From contig NZ_VOQS01000003.1 of assembly GCF_007995085.1 (NCBI RefSeq), positions 3,100,001 through 3,164,000 of the forward strand: a stretch of 64,000 bases of DNA, written 5' to 3'. Below, in pieces: positions 1 to 7,849 of this stretch. The DNA is from Paraburkholderia azotifigens (GTDB lineage Bacteria; Pseudomonadota; Gammaproteobacteria; Burkholderiales; Burkholderiaceae). Below the pieces are notes generated by a model, which was given only the letters and a program-made list of their open reading frames with translations, did no database searches and had not been told where the DNA came from. Both the position numbers and the translations under genes were made by a program. Each line of letters opens with the position of its first letter. Position 1 is the stretch's first letter.

Positions 1-311
1 CGGTTCACATACTTGCTTGCATCAGCCACTACCGCAACGTTCACACATTGCCCGTTCTGCGACGTACCACCGCCTCGCGTCAGAAACGGAACGTCCATCC
101 GATGGCAGACTTCGAGCGCCATGACGAGGTCGTTGACATCAGCCGGAACGACGACGCCAAGCGGAATCTGCCGGTAGTTTGAAGCGTCAGAGGCGTACAA
201 CGCCTTCGAACCGTTGTCGAACCGGACCTCGCCACGTAGGCACGAGCGCAACTCCGTTTCGACTTTGTGCAGAAGGCCGTGGCTTGCCTGGAACGGTGTG
301 GCTGTCTTCAC
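1..311 (-). CDS. FAD-linked oxidoreductase, N-terminal part (D-2-hydroxyglutarate dehydrogenase-like)
   Basis: The visible 103 codons start at a GTG (311-309), one base after the stop of the upstream gene, and run off the window edge. The fragment shows the start of a PCMH-type FAD-binding domain: a stretch in which pre-formed flavin is positioned (RGGGTSQNGQCVN near residues 77-89) followed by VVADASKYVN. This pattern is typical of the long FAD plus Fe-S fusion dehydrogenases (GlcD/YdiJ-like) that oxidise D-2-hydroxy acids. The tight coupling to an HglS-type gene, whose product is D-2-hydroxyglutarate, suggests it converts D-2-hydroxyglutarate to 2-oxoglutarate. The family call is fairly firm; the substrate is inferred from context, and the Fe-S half cannot be seen here. 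Confidence 0.7.
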   Translation of the reverse strand, partial: MKTATPFQASHGLLHKVETELRSCLRGEVRFDNGSKALYASDASNYRQIPLGVVVPADVNDLVMALEVCHRMDVPFLTRGGGTSQNGQCVNVAVVADASKYVN

Positions 312-312
312 G

Positions 313-1341
313 TTACTTCGCTGCGTTGGCGGTCATCTTGAAAATTCCGGTCGCGTTGCCGGCATCGAATCGCAGGTCCGTCTGCCAGCGGCGGGACGCC
401 TGGTCAAACGTGCGTTTGCGAGTGATGAACTCGTAAAACGAACCAGGAACGTCACGAGTAGTTAGTGTACCGTCGACCGCCTTGAACTGACGCTGTACGG
501 TGTCGGCACGATATGCGGTCTGGAATACGCGACCTGAACGCGAGCGCTCGACTTCCGGCTTCATCGGACGGCCCTTCGCCTTCTCCTCATCCGAAAGCGC
601 AAAAACATCTTCGACGCGGTCGGTAGCATGATTGAACGCGTTCCCTTCGGTCGAAATCCACGCCATCTCCGCAGACTCAAGGAGCAACGCTTCATAGTCG
701 GTCTCGCTCGGCAGGTCGTGCTGACGCGAGAACGCACCGACAATGACGGGCAACAATTTCAACGCAGCCTCGATGGTCAACGAACCATCGCGCTCCAACT
801 CCGAGAGTTGCGATACCGCCAACGGCGTGAGCGGGTCCTTCGACGAAGCGACCACATTGGTCACGGCCTGCTGAAATTCGGTCGAGAAACGTTCCGGATG
901 CAGTTCGCTTACGAAGAACTGCGCGATGTCGTCCGGAGCATCTTCGTGTGCATATGCGCGACCGGTCATGTTCAGCTTGTCCAGCGGATAACGACCATTG
1001 AGCCTGAAGCCGAGGGGACGAAGAATGCGAGTGAAGGCAGCCTCGCCGGGAGGCAACGCACCGTTTTGCGCCCAACGCACCGTGCGTATCGCGCCGTGGT
1101 CAAAGAAAACCGAACCACCACTCGCGATTGCGTCCTTCGTGTACACCCGGCCATTCTCCGACCGCTGCAGCAAGTCATCAAAGAGTGCCATGTTCATGGC
1201 TTGCGCGAGTTCTGCGCGGGTAACCGTGCCTTCCTCAAAGTCCTCGAGCAACGACGGAAAGTTCAAGGTTGAGAACAGAAAGTCCGTCTTCTCGTTGCCA
1301 AGCAGGCTGGTCAAAAGACGCTCGACGTTTGCATTGCGCAT
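313..1341 (-). CDS. hglS: 2-oxoadipate dioxygenase/decarboxylase (DUF1338, HglS family)
   Basis: The 342-residue product matches the DUF1338 family, Fe(II) enzymes that convert 2-oxoadipate to D-2-hydroxyglutarate in the last part of D-lysine catabolism. The expected metal ligands are visible as H82 (FFDHGAIR), H238 (GNAFNHATDR) and E304 (SFYEFITR), and the substrate-binding Arg follows the first His by four residues (R86), as in the characterised Pseudomonas enzyme. A longer reading frame starts at 1410, but the ATG at 1341 is preceded by GAGAG at good spacing and begins MRNANVERLL, a normal start for the family. It is transcribed toward the FAD dehydrogenase, with one base between the two, and diverges from a LysR gene. 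Confidence 0.85.
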   Translation of the reverse strand: MRNANVERLLTSLLGNEKTDFLFSTLNFPSLLEDFEEGTVTRAELAQAMNMALFDDLLQRSENGRVYTKDAIASGGSVFFDHGAIRTVRWAQNGALPPGEAAFTRILRPLGFRLNGRYPLDKLNMTGRAYAHEDAPDDIAQFFVSELHPERFSTEFQQAVTNVVASSKDPLTPLAVSQLSELERDGSLTIEAALKLLPVIVGAFSRQHDLPSETDYEALLLESAEMAWISTEGNAFNHATDRVEDVFALSDEEKAKGRPMKPEVERSRSGRVFQTAYRADTVQRQFKAVDGTLTTRDVPGSFYEFITRKRTFDQASRRWQTDLRFDAGNATGIFKMTANAAK

Positions 1342-1501
1342 CGCAAATCTCTCAGGGCTGGGGCCGCCCGACCAAGGGCGGGAATGGGTGAAAGGGCCAA
1401 GGTACTTCACCTATCAGCCCTGCATGTTTGGAATTATTCAAGCCCTTGCAAGCCGCGTAAAGCGAGTTTAAATTGTTAGCTGATGAGTTTTTGGAACTAC
1501 C
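1342..1501. promoter_or_regulatory. Divergent promoter region between hglS-like gene and LysR regulator
   Basis: This 160-base gap separates two divergently read genes, the classical arrangement in which a LysR protein binds between its own gene and the target operon. It is noticeably more AT-rich near 1430-1480 than its surroundings. No exact operator can be assigned by eye. Confidence 0.5.
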
Positions 1502-2407
1502 ATGCGCAAATTCAAGATTCCGAACATGGGTGCGTTGATGGCTTTCGAAGCGTCGGCACGCCACGAAAGCTTCACTCATGCCGCCAAGGAGCTATTTCTC
1601 ACAGAGAGCGCTGTCTCGCGGCAGATTGCCACTCTGGAGTCCAATCTTGGCGTTCGCCTCTTCGTTCGAGCGAAACAACGAGTGATTTTGACCAAGGCGG
1701 GAAAGCTCTACGGCACGCAGGTCCGCAGGTCGCTTGAACATCTCGACCGTGACACGCTCTCAATCATCGCGCACGGTAGTGGCGGCGGCTATCTGGAACT
1801 CGCAGTCCTCCCCACCTTTGCTTCCCAATGGCTCATTCCTCGACTCAAAGATTTCAACGACCGCACACCTGACGTTCGAGTCAACATGGGTGTTCGAACC
1901 GATATGTTCTCGTTCGAAGAGTCGCACTTTGAGGCCGCTATCCACTACGGCAAGCCGACTTGGCCAGGCACATCGTCGGACTACCTCTTCGGCGAGGAAA
2001 TCGTACCGGTTTGCTCTTCTTCGCTATTGAACAAGCCTATTAAGAAAGCACACGAGCTTCTTGCCTACCCGTTGCTCCACTCCACGACGCGTCCGGGCGC
2101 ATGGACCAACTGGTTCTCCGACCTCGGTGTTACCGACAACTCGACGATGCAAGGTGTTCGCTACGAATTACACACGATGCTGATTGCCGCCGCAGCAGCC
2201 GGCCTTGGAGTGGCGCTCGTCCCGAAGTTTTTCGTGGACGGGCAACTCGAGCAACTGGGGTTGATCATTCCCTTTGACGCGGCTGCGGCCGTCGACTCTG
2301 CCTATTACCTCGTTTACCCTATGGAGCTCAGTCACAGCAAGCCGCTAGAGGCTTTCAGAGCGTGGCTGCTGGAACAAGCGAGTGCTTACAACGCGATTGC
2401 CGGATAG
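1502..2407 (+). CDS. LysR-family transcriptional regulator (GcvA-like)
   Basis: The 301-residue protein has an N-terminal winged helix-turn-helix (about residues 8-67, with SFTHAAKELFLTESAVSRQI) and a C-terminal periplasmic-binding-like effector domain (about 95-295). It is the full usual length for the family, and its recognition helix resembles GcvA-type regulators. It diverges from the hglS-like gene and lies just upstream of the DadA-like and ketimine-reductase-like genes, so it is the best candidate regulator of the whole amino-acid catabolic module. The inducer is unknown; D-lysine, pipecolate or 2-aminoadipate are reasonable guesses from context. Confidence 0.88.
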   Translation: MRKFKIPNMGALMAFEASARHESFTHAAKELFLTESAVSRQIATLESNLGVRLFVRAKQRVILTKAGKLYGTQVRRSLEHLDRDTLSIIAHGSGGGYLELAVLPTFASQWLIPRLKDFNDRTPDVRVNMGVRTDMFSFEESHFEAAIHYGKPTWPGTSSDYLFGEEIVPVCSSSLLNKPIKKAHELLAYPLLHSTTRPGAWTNWFSDLGVTDNSTMQGVRYELHTMLIAAAAAGLGVALVPKFFVDGQLEQLGLIIPFDAAAAVDSAYYLVYPMELSHSKPLEAFRAWLLEQASAYNAIAG

Positions 2408-2530
2408 AACAGCCAGCTGCGTGCTCGCATCGCCCGATGCGCACATAGTTGATCCGATATGACATTTTGTTTCCTATCGGAAAAATATGGGCTAATATGA
2501 ACGAATCATCGTGACTCGCTCTGAACGTCC

Positions 2531-3772
2531 ATGGAAGACATTCTTGTAATCGGCGCAGGCATCATCGGCTCGAACGCAGCGCTGAACCTTCTCAGCAAGG
2601 GTTATCGCGTTCACATTGTCGACTCGGAGGAACCCGGACTCGGCTGCTCGTTCGGTAACGCTGGACTGATTGCCATTGACCACGTCGCGCCCCTCGCAAG
2701 TCCGGACACGCTCTCGGGCATCCCACGGATGCTCCTGCAATCAGATAGTCCGCTGAAGCTTCATAAAAAAAGCCTGCCCCGGATGGCACCATGGATGATT
2801 GAGTTCGTGTCGCAGGCTCGTCCGTCGAGCTTCAGGCGGAACACCGTCTCTTTGGCGAGCGTCATTACGGTGGCCGCACAGGCATGGCAAAGACTGTTAG
2901 AGAAGCAAATCGTGAGCGACTTGTTCCGCGATATTGGCTCCCTCTATGTGTTCGAGAAACCAGTAAATGCGGACGCTGAGCGCAAGCAATTGGAGTTGCT
3001 CGACGCATACGGTGTCCACTACGAAAACCTGAGCGCGGCTCAGGTGCGAGAGCGATATCTTCCGACGCTCACGTCGGCCATCAGCCACGCACGTTACTTC
3101 TCGGGCATGGCTTCAGTCACGAACCCCCGTGACGTCGTGATGCGAATTTTCGATGCGGCTCGCACCGCTGGCGCGAAATTCACGAAGGCGCCGGTGCTTG
3201 ACATTCAGATGCTGCCTGACCAACGAATCAGCGTTCGTCTCGGCGAAAACAAGCTTGTTTTCGACAAAGTGCTCATCGCAGCAGGAGCAAAAAGCTCGGT
3301 GCTCACTGAACGACTGGGTCTGCGCGTGCCGTTGACGCACGAGCGCGGATACCACGTTCAGCTCGCAAAGCCATCAGGCCAGTCCATTAAGGTCCCGGTG
3401 AGCTTTGTTGAGCGAGGCTTCACATGTAACCCGATGCGCGATGGCATCCGCCTGGCGGGAACGGTTGAACTTGGGCCGCCCAAAGAGCCGGATTGGCGGC
3501 GAGCCGAGATTCTCGCGAAACAATTTGGCGAGCTGTTTCCGAGCGAACAGGCGCCCAAGATGGAAAGTCGCTGGTATGGCGACCGTCCGACTCTCCCCGA
3601 CTACCTCCCCATGATTGATGAAGTTCCCTGTGCGCAAAACGTATTCGTAGCGACGGGGCACCAACACTTAGGCCTCACCCTCGGACCGCTAACGGGGGAG
3701 CTTGTGTCTCAGCTCATGGCACGCGAATCAACGTCGGTCGACTTACACCCTTTCCGCGCAGACCGGTTCTAA
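2531..3772 (+). CDS. FAD-dependent D-amino acid dehydrogenase-like oxidoreductase (DadA family)
   Basis: This 413-residue protein belongs to the DAO/DadA flavoprotein family. The N-terminus carries the dinucleotide-binding motif (VIGAGIIGSNAALNL) with the acidic end of the second strand (VHIVDSEEPG), then GCSFGNAGLI as in DadA. The C-terminus has the second FAD-contacting segment (ATGHQHLGLTLGPLTGEL). It would oxidise a D-amino acid to an imino/keto acid with electrons passed to the respiratory chain. Placed next to a ketimine reductase and an HglS enzyme, D-lysine or a related D-amino acid is the likely substrate, but this is inference. The ATG at 2531 has no strong ribosome binding site. 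Confidence 0.82.
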   Translation: MEDILVIGAGIIGSNAALNLLSKGYRVHIVDSEEPGLGCSFGNAGLIAIDHVAPLASPDTLSGIPRMLLQSDSPLKLHKKSLPRMAPWMIEFVSQARPSSFRRNTVSLASVITVAAQAWQRLLEKQIVSDLFRDIGSLYVFEKPVNADAERKQLELLDAYGVHYENLSAAQVRERYLPTLTSAISHARYFSGMASVTNPRDVVMRIFDAARTAGAKFTKAPVLDIQMLPDQRISVRLGENKLVFDKVLIAAGAKSSVLTERLGLRVPLTHERGYHVQLAKPSGQSIKVPVSFVERGFTCNPMRDGIRLAGTVELGPPKEPDWRRAEILAKQFGELFPSEQAPKMESRWYGDRPTLPDYLPMIDEVPCAQNVFVATGHQHLGLTLGPLTGELVSQLMARESTSVDLHPFRADRF

Positions 3773-3812
3773 ACCGCACTGGCACTTGTCGATACAAACC
3801 TAGGAACCGCCT

Positions 3813-4721
3813 ATGGACAAAATCTCTGTGTTCGACGCTGCAGCAACGGCAGCGCTGCTTGATTTCATTCCTCTTGTCGATGCATTGGCCGAAGCCAGCG
3901 TGGAGCACGACAGAGGCGAGATTCATTCGCCTGTGCGTGTCGGGGTCCCGTTGAATGACAACGGCGTCGTTCTTTCGATGCCGGCGAGCGCGCCTGATGT
4001 AGCAATTCACAAGCTCGTGAGCGTGAGTCCGGACAATGCGAAGCAAAACTTGCCTACCATCTTCGGCACCGTGACCGTTTGCAATGGTCAGACAGGACGT
4101 CCTGAGTTCATTCTGGACGGACCGACCGTTACGTCGCGTCGGACGGCCGCTCTCTCGATGTTAGGGGTCCGGGTGCTTCATCCGTCCACGCCGCAGGTAT
4201 TCCTCATCATTGGCACGGGACAACAAGCGCAAACCCACGCGCTTGCCATCCATGCCCTCTACCCCACTGCACGAGTGCTCGTCAAAGGACTCAACAATAG
4301 CTTCGAAGACACTTTCTGCGGCACCCTGGCATCCCAAGGAGTACATGTCGAGCCGTGTGGCGATGGGATTCCCGATGACGTCGATACAGTCATTACGGTG
4401 ACGACCAGCAAGGTGCCCGTCTACGCCGAGGCAGCCAAAGCACCTCGGTTAGTAATTGGCGTTGGCGCGTTCACCCCTGACGCAGCGGAGATTGCGCAGG
4501 AAACCGTTCGCGCAAGTCGTATCTTCGTCGATGACCTGAATGCGACGCGCGCTGAAGCCGGCGACCTGATTCAGGCCGATGTCGATTGGTCACAGGTGCG
4601 CACCCTCGGATCGGCGGTAGGAGAAAACGTTAGAAAGGATGCGCCGATTGTCTTGAAGACCGTGGGAAGCGGAGCGTGGGACCTCGCCGCGTGTCGAGTA
4701 GCCAGAGCAGCATTGAAATAG
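3813..4721 (+). CDS. Ornithine cyclodeaminase/mu-crystallin family protein, probable ketimine (delta1-piperideine-2-carboxylate) reductase
   Basis: The 302-residue protein shows the family Rossmann motif (FLIIGTGQQAQTHALAI, about 130-146) and the substrate-domain segment TVTSRRTAALS. The region corresponding to the catalytic Asp loop of true ornithine cyclodeaminases reads GVGAFTPDAAEI, which is more like the subgroup that reduces cyclic ketimines (delta1-pyrroline/piperideine-2-carboxylate) than the deaminases. It starts at an ATG with AGGAA upstream and follows the DadA-like gene by 40 bases, so the two probably form one transcript. In a D-lysine pathway, oxidation gives piperideine-2-carboxylate, which this enzyme would reduce to L-pipecolate. 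The family is clear; the substrate is inferred. Confidence 0.75.
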   Translation: MDKISVFDAAATAALLDFIPLVDALAEASVEHDRGEIHSPVRVGVPLNDNGVVLSMPASAPDVAIHKLVSVSPDNAKQNLPTIFGTVTVCNGQTGRPEFILDGPTVTSRRTAALSMLGVRVLHPSTPQVFLIIGTGQQAQTHALAIHALYPTARVLVKGLNNSFEDTFCGTLASQGVHVEPCGDGIPDDVDTVITVTTSKVPVYAEAAKAPRLVIGVGAFTPDAAEIAQETVRASRIFVDDLNATRAEAGDLIQADVDWSQVRTLGSAVGENVRKDAPIVLKTVGSGAWDLAACRVARAALK

Positions 4722-4754
4722 TCCACGGTCAAATCAGGAGCAACGTGATTACGA

Positions 4755-4780
4755 GGCGGCCCACAGTCCTGCGGGCCGCC
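4755..4780. terminator. GC-rich hairpin between convergent genes
   Basis: GGCGGCCC at 4755-4762 pairs with GGGCCGCC at 4773-4780 around a 10-base loop. It sits between the end of the ketimine reductase gene (4721) and the oppositely oriented aldolase remnant. No U-tract follows on the plus strand, so it may act only as an mRNA end-protecting stem. Confidence 0.45.
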
Positions 4781-4790
4781 CCCCCTCTGG

Positions 4791-5093
4791 CTAGGCGTCG
4801 ACTTGCTTGGAGTAGTCAGATGCTGCACTAATCACAAGGTCCATGTCCGACGAGGAAACTCCCATGTGGGTGACCAGTCGCAATCCGTAGCGACCACTCA
4901 CCAAAATGTCTTTTTCCTTCAGCCAGGCAGTCAAGCCATCGACCAACACCTTCTCGCCCGTAACAAAAAGCATGTTAGTTGGTGTGGCGCGGACGACCAG
5001 TCCAGGAAGGCGAGACAGTCCTGCAGCGAGTCGGGCGGCGTTTGCGTGGTCGACGTTCGTAGAGCGAAGGAAATCTGTCTCCGTTGCGCCAGG
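4791..5093 (-). pseudogene. C-terminal remnant of a threonine aldolase-like PLP enzyme
   Basis: The translated fragment DHANAARLAAGLSRLPGL, followed by TPTNMLFV and the tail RYGLRLVTHMGVSSSDMDLV, matches the C-terminal small domain of L-/D-threonine aldolases (about 90 of about 340 residues). The PLP-binding large domain is absent. Homology is lost around 5090, where unrelated sequence begins. It is therefore a broken gene. Its position at the end of an amino-acid catabolic cluster suggests the cluster once extended further and was truncated by the event that brought in the next region. Confidence 0.65.
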
Positions 5094-5228
5094 AAATGTG
5101 TCAACTACGGGCATCCAGCTCCTCGCCCAGAAAATGCGCCGATTATTCAGTCACCTGGCAGCGAACGAAATGTGTCACTTCTGTTGACGAGACGCGGGGG
5201 AGTCCACAGGTGGATGTGAGACGCTGTG

Positions 5229-5256
5229 CCGACGACCTGCCGACGACCTGCCGACG
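5229..5256. repeat. Short direct repeat, 11-bp unit
   Basis: The unit CCGACGACCTG occurs twice in tandem (5229-5239, 5240-5250) with a partial third copy. It lies in non-coding debris between the aldolase remnant and the TniQ-like gene. No function is apparent. Confidence 0.5.
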
Positions 5257-5314
5257 CCGCCGGCGATCCTTCCGTCTAACCGGGAGAAACTCGCAAACTT
5301 GTCCGGCCATGCGT

Positions 5315-5971
5315 TCACCCGAGGCAACATTCAAGATAGCGACGTGTGAACGCACTGCGGTGCGCCGGCTTCATCGGTTCCGCGTTGTCCGGCGTCCATG
5401 TTCCGCCATGACCTGCATAACAATATGCACAGTGAAACCGCGCCTCGAGAACCTGGACGTTGACCCGATACGGTGCTTCACGGCCGCAGCGCCAACACTT
5501 TGTTTCGAGCAGCCGACGATGGGCGGGACACGTGCTCAGTCTTTCCAGCTGGTGCACAACACTGTGGTAGCCGTGAGCGAGACAGCGACGACAGTAACGG
5601 AACACGTCGCTATAGCGTCGCCGTCCGACCGGATCCATCAGCGCGGCTCGCAGCGTTTCTACAGGCAAACCGAGGCTCTCTTGCAGCCGGCGGACATCCA
5701 CCAACCCCCGACGCGGAGCGATACCTTCATAAGGATCGACGTCCAGCCCCATGAGCCGGGCTACAACTACACCCGACAGGGCGTTGGCCGTCTCGAACTT
5801 CCACAGGATCGAGATCAGCGACTCGTGCGGGTACAGCCAGCTCCGCCTGAACACGTAACCGAGGGCCGGAGTCAGCCTGCTTTCGTCGAGCGTGAGAATC
5901 GGACGCCTACGGGACCGAACGGAGGCTGCCCCCAGCGCGATAGCCCAACGTGTGCGCTCGGAGAATCTCAA
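5315..5971 (-). CDS. TniQ-like zinc-finger protein, possibly truncated
   Basis: The frame encodes about 218 residues from a TTG at 5971; no convincing ATG or ribosome binding site was found, so the true start is uncertain. It has the TniQ-family hallmarks: an early PHESLISILWKF segment, then a cysteine/histidine-rich zinc-binding region (CRRCLAHGYHSVVHQLERLS, followed by CPAHRRLL, CWRCG and CAYC). TniQ proteins are accessory transposition or target-selection factors in Tn7/Tn5053-like elements, but no tniA or tniB neighbour is present. Family members are often about 400 residues or more, so this is probably a shortened orphan, consistent with the debris on its left. Function cannot be assigned with confidence. 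Confidence 0.45.
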   Translation of the reverse strand: MRFSERTRWAIALGAASVRSRRRPILTLDESRLTPALGYVFRRSWLYPHESLISILWKFETANALSGVVVARLMGLDVDPYEGIAPRRGLVDVRRLQESLGLPVETLRAALMDPVGRRRYSDVFRYCRRCLAHGYHSVVHQLERLSTCPAHRRLLETKCWRCGREAPYRVNVQVLEARFHCAYCYAGHGGTWTPDNAEPMKPAHRSAFTRRYLECCLG

Positions 5972-6068
5972 ACGGCATGCAGGCTCGTGGGTACCGGATA
6001 GTGTCCATCCCGATACTCAAGCACAAAGCTACGCGTGAGTGGTACGCAGATCCCGCAGCAGAAAAAGC

Positions 6069-6560
6069 TCACTTGGTTCCGATGTCGAGATATGTTTCTT
6101 TAGGCATCTCTTCGTATGCTTCCTGGTGAACGGACGCATCGTTCTGGCAGGCCATCTCTGCGATTTTCCGTTTTTGCCTGAACACAACAATTCCAGCGGA
6201 CATCTCGGGACCATCAGCCGTCTTCACTGTCTTGTCGTACAGGTAGTAGTTGTAGTCGCCGCGTTCAAACCGGACGTGCGCCTCGCCTCCCCCCGCATAC
6301 GGTACGTTACTAAACTGAAATGGATTAGCGTCCTCACCTTTGTCTCGAGCGGGAACCTGAAGATCCATCTTGTCTCTCGTGCCATTCCTGTAAACAAACT
6401 TCCTTGTTTTCTTGTCGATGCAAAGTGACGCAGTCGATTTCTTCAGCTCGCAATTGAATACCACCTGCTCATCTTGTTTGCACATGCCTTCTGCATGCGC
6501 CGATACGTGGATAAACATCGGCATTGCGACAGCAACCACACTACGGATGATTGTTTTCAT
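6069..6560 (-). CDS. Secreted hypothetical protein
   Basis: From the ATG at 6560 the 163-residue product begins with a Sec signal peptide (MKTIIRSVVAVAMPMFIHVSAHA, cleavage probably after residue 23). The mature part contains three cysteines (CKQDEQVVFNCELKK and SLCID) followed by beta-rich sequence. The pattern of an early C-x8-C then SLC resembles a family of uncharacterised proteobacterial periplasmic proteins. A longer frame begins upstream, but the signal peptide fixes the start. It lies just downstream of the diguanylate cyclase gene in the same direction. No function is recognised. Confidence 0.65.
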   Translation of the reverse strand: MKTIIRSVVAVAMPMFIHVSAHAEGMCKQDEQVVFNCELKKSTASLCIDKKTRKFVYRNGTRDKMDLQVPARDKGEDANPFQFSNVPYAGGGEAHVRFERGDYNYYLYDKTVKTADGPEMSAGIVVFRQKRKIAEMACQNDASVHQEAYEEMPKETYLDIGTK

Positions 6561-6616
6561 ATCACTCACAAGGAATTCCGACCAGGGGTGCAACTCGATT
6601 GAAACGAGCCAGTCGG

Positions 6617-7504
6617 TCACTGTAACCGTTCTGGCCACCGCCGAAGGCGATGCGAGAGACGCTGCGCGTCCTCCTTGCTAAACGATCGCACATGCGAGCC
6701 GCCCAGGCGCTTCGCCTGATACATAGCGGTGTCAGCATTGCGCAACAACTGGTCGGCATTCGCCGCGGCAAATGAGTACTGCGCCAACCCGATGCTCGCG
6801 CTTACCGACGTGCGCACGGACGGCGTCTCAATGTGCTCCCGCATGCGAACCATGATGCTGCGGGCAACGCGCGCGGCCTCGTCTTCGGGCGCGTCAACGA
6901 CTAGTACCACGAACTCATCACCGCCGATGCGCGACGCGCAGGCTCGTTCACCAAGTGAGCCCGAAATACGCTCGCCGATCACACGCAGGACTTCCTCCCC
7001 AGCCGCATGGCCAAACGATTCGTTGATTTCCTTGAAACGGTCCAGGTCGATGAAGAGTACATCGACGGAATTGGCGGTGCCGTCATCGATGAGACGATGA
7101 AGGCGGATAACCAGTTCGCGCCAGTTGATGAGGCCGGTGAGCGCATCATACGTGGCTTGCTCCGACAAACGCACCGACATTGCGCGCGCCTCGGTGACAT
7201 CGCGCACCAGCACGGTGATGCCATCTTCGCAAGGGAATGCCCGCGCTTCGAACCAGGTATCGAGCGGCGCGTAGAACTCAGTCGCGGTGTCAGGCAATCC
7301 GGTCCTGGCCGCCTGCCGATAAGCTTTCTCGTAGCTCGACCCAACAAGGTCGGGATATTCAGCCCAGATTTCGCGACCGATCAACTCCGTCGACGGACGC
7401 TTCAGCAGCCGCGCAGCGGCGCGGTCGACGTTCCGAAACTTCCACTGCCGGTCGAGCAACATTACTCCGTCCGTAAAGTGATCGAGCAGCTGAAAGTCTT
7501 CCAC
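6617..7504 (-). CDS. PAS-GGDEF diguanylate cyclase
   Basis: The 295-residue protein starts at a GTG (7504-7502) preceded by an AGGGGG ribosome binding site. Residues 1-105 form a PAS sensory domain and about 115-275 a GGDEF domain with the intact signature GGDEF at 194-198 and FIDLDRFKEINE upstream, so it should make cyclic di-GMP from GTP. The position of the allosteric inhibitory RxxD site reads GERA, so product inhibition is probably absent. There is no membrane segment, hence a cytoplasmic sensor. The ligand or cofactor of the PAS domain is not evident. It lies beside a chemoreceptor gene read in the same direction but separated by 345 bases. Confidence 0.9.
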   Translation of the reverse strand: MEDFQLLDHFTDGVMLLDRQWKFRNVDRAAARLLKRPSTELIGREIWAEYPDLVGSSYEKAYRQAARTGLPDTATEFYAPLDTWFEARAFPCEDGITVLVRDVTEARAMSVRLSEQATYDALTGLINWRELVIRLHRLIDDGTANSVDVLFIDLDRFKEINESFGHAAGEEVLRVIGERISGSLGERACASRIGGDEFVVLVVDAPEDEAARVARSIMVRMREHIETPSVRTSVSASIGLAQYSFAAANADQLLRNADTAMYQAKRLGGSHVRSFSKEDAQRLSHRLRRWPERLQ

Positions 7505-7849
7505 GCCTTTGCCCCCTTGACAGACTATTGAAGTCCGCCATATTTCTGGAAGTCACAAGCCGATATCGTAGGACCGCTCGCTGCTTTTGTGAACAGTGAA
7601 GGTTTGCGGAACAACGCCGCATCAGTTGGCCTCCGCCGGCGCGTCGGTCGCGCTCTCAATGCATGCACTTTCGGTGTCGCCCGCAACGTACTGCTGTGCG
7701 GAGACCACCGTGGCGAGCCGCGAATGGCTCCTTTTCTTCGCTAAAGTTTCTCAGCCGATATTGGCCAATCAAATAACTCTCGTGGTAATTCTGCTGAATG
7801 ATGCATGGCACCAGCCTTCAACTCTACCCGGACCGGACTGACCCGGGAC
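7505..7849. other. Intergenic stretch
   Basis: About 345 bases between the chemoreceptor stop and the cyclase start. It is locally AT-rich around 7740-7800 and probably carries the cyclase promoter. No gene or repeat was recognised. Confidence 0.4.

Noticed and set aside
1342..1410. N-terminal extension of the HglS-like protein
   Set aside because: The extra codons lack family similarity, while the ATG at 1341 has a good ribosome binding site.
5229..5256. CRISPR-like short repeats
   Set aside because: Units are tandem, 11 bases long, without spacers and only two to three copies.
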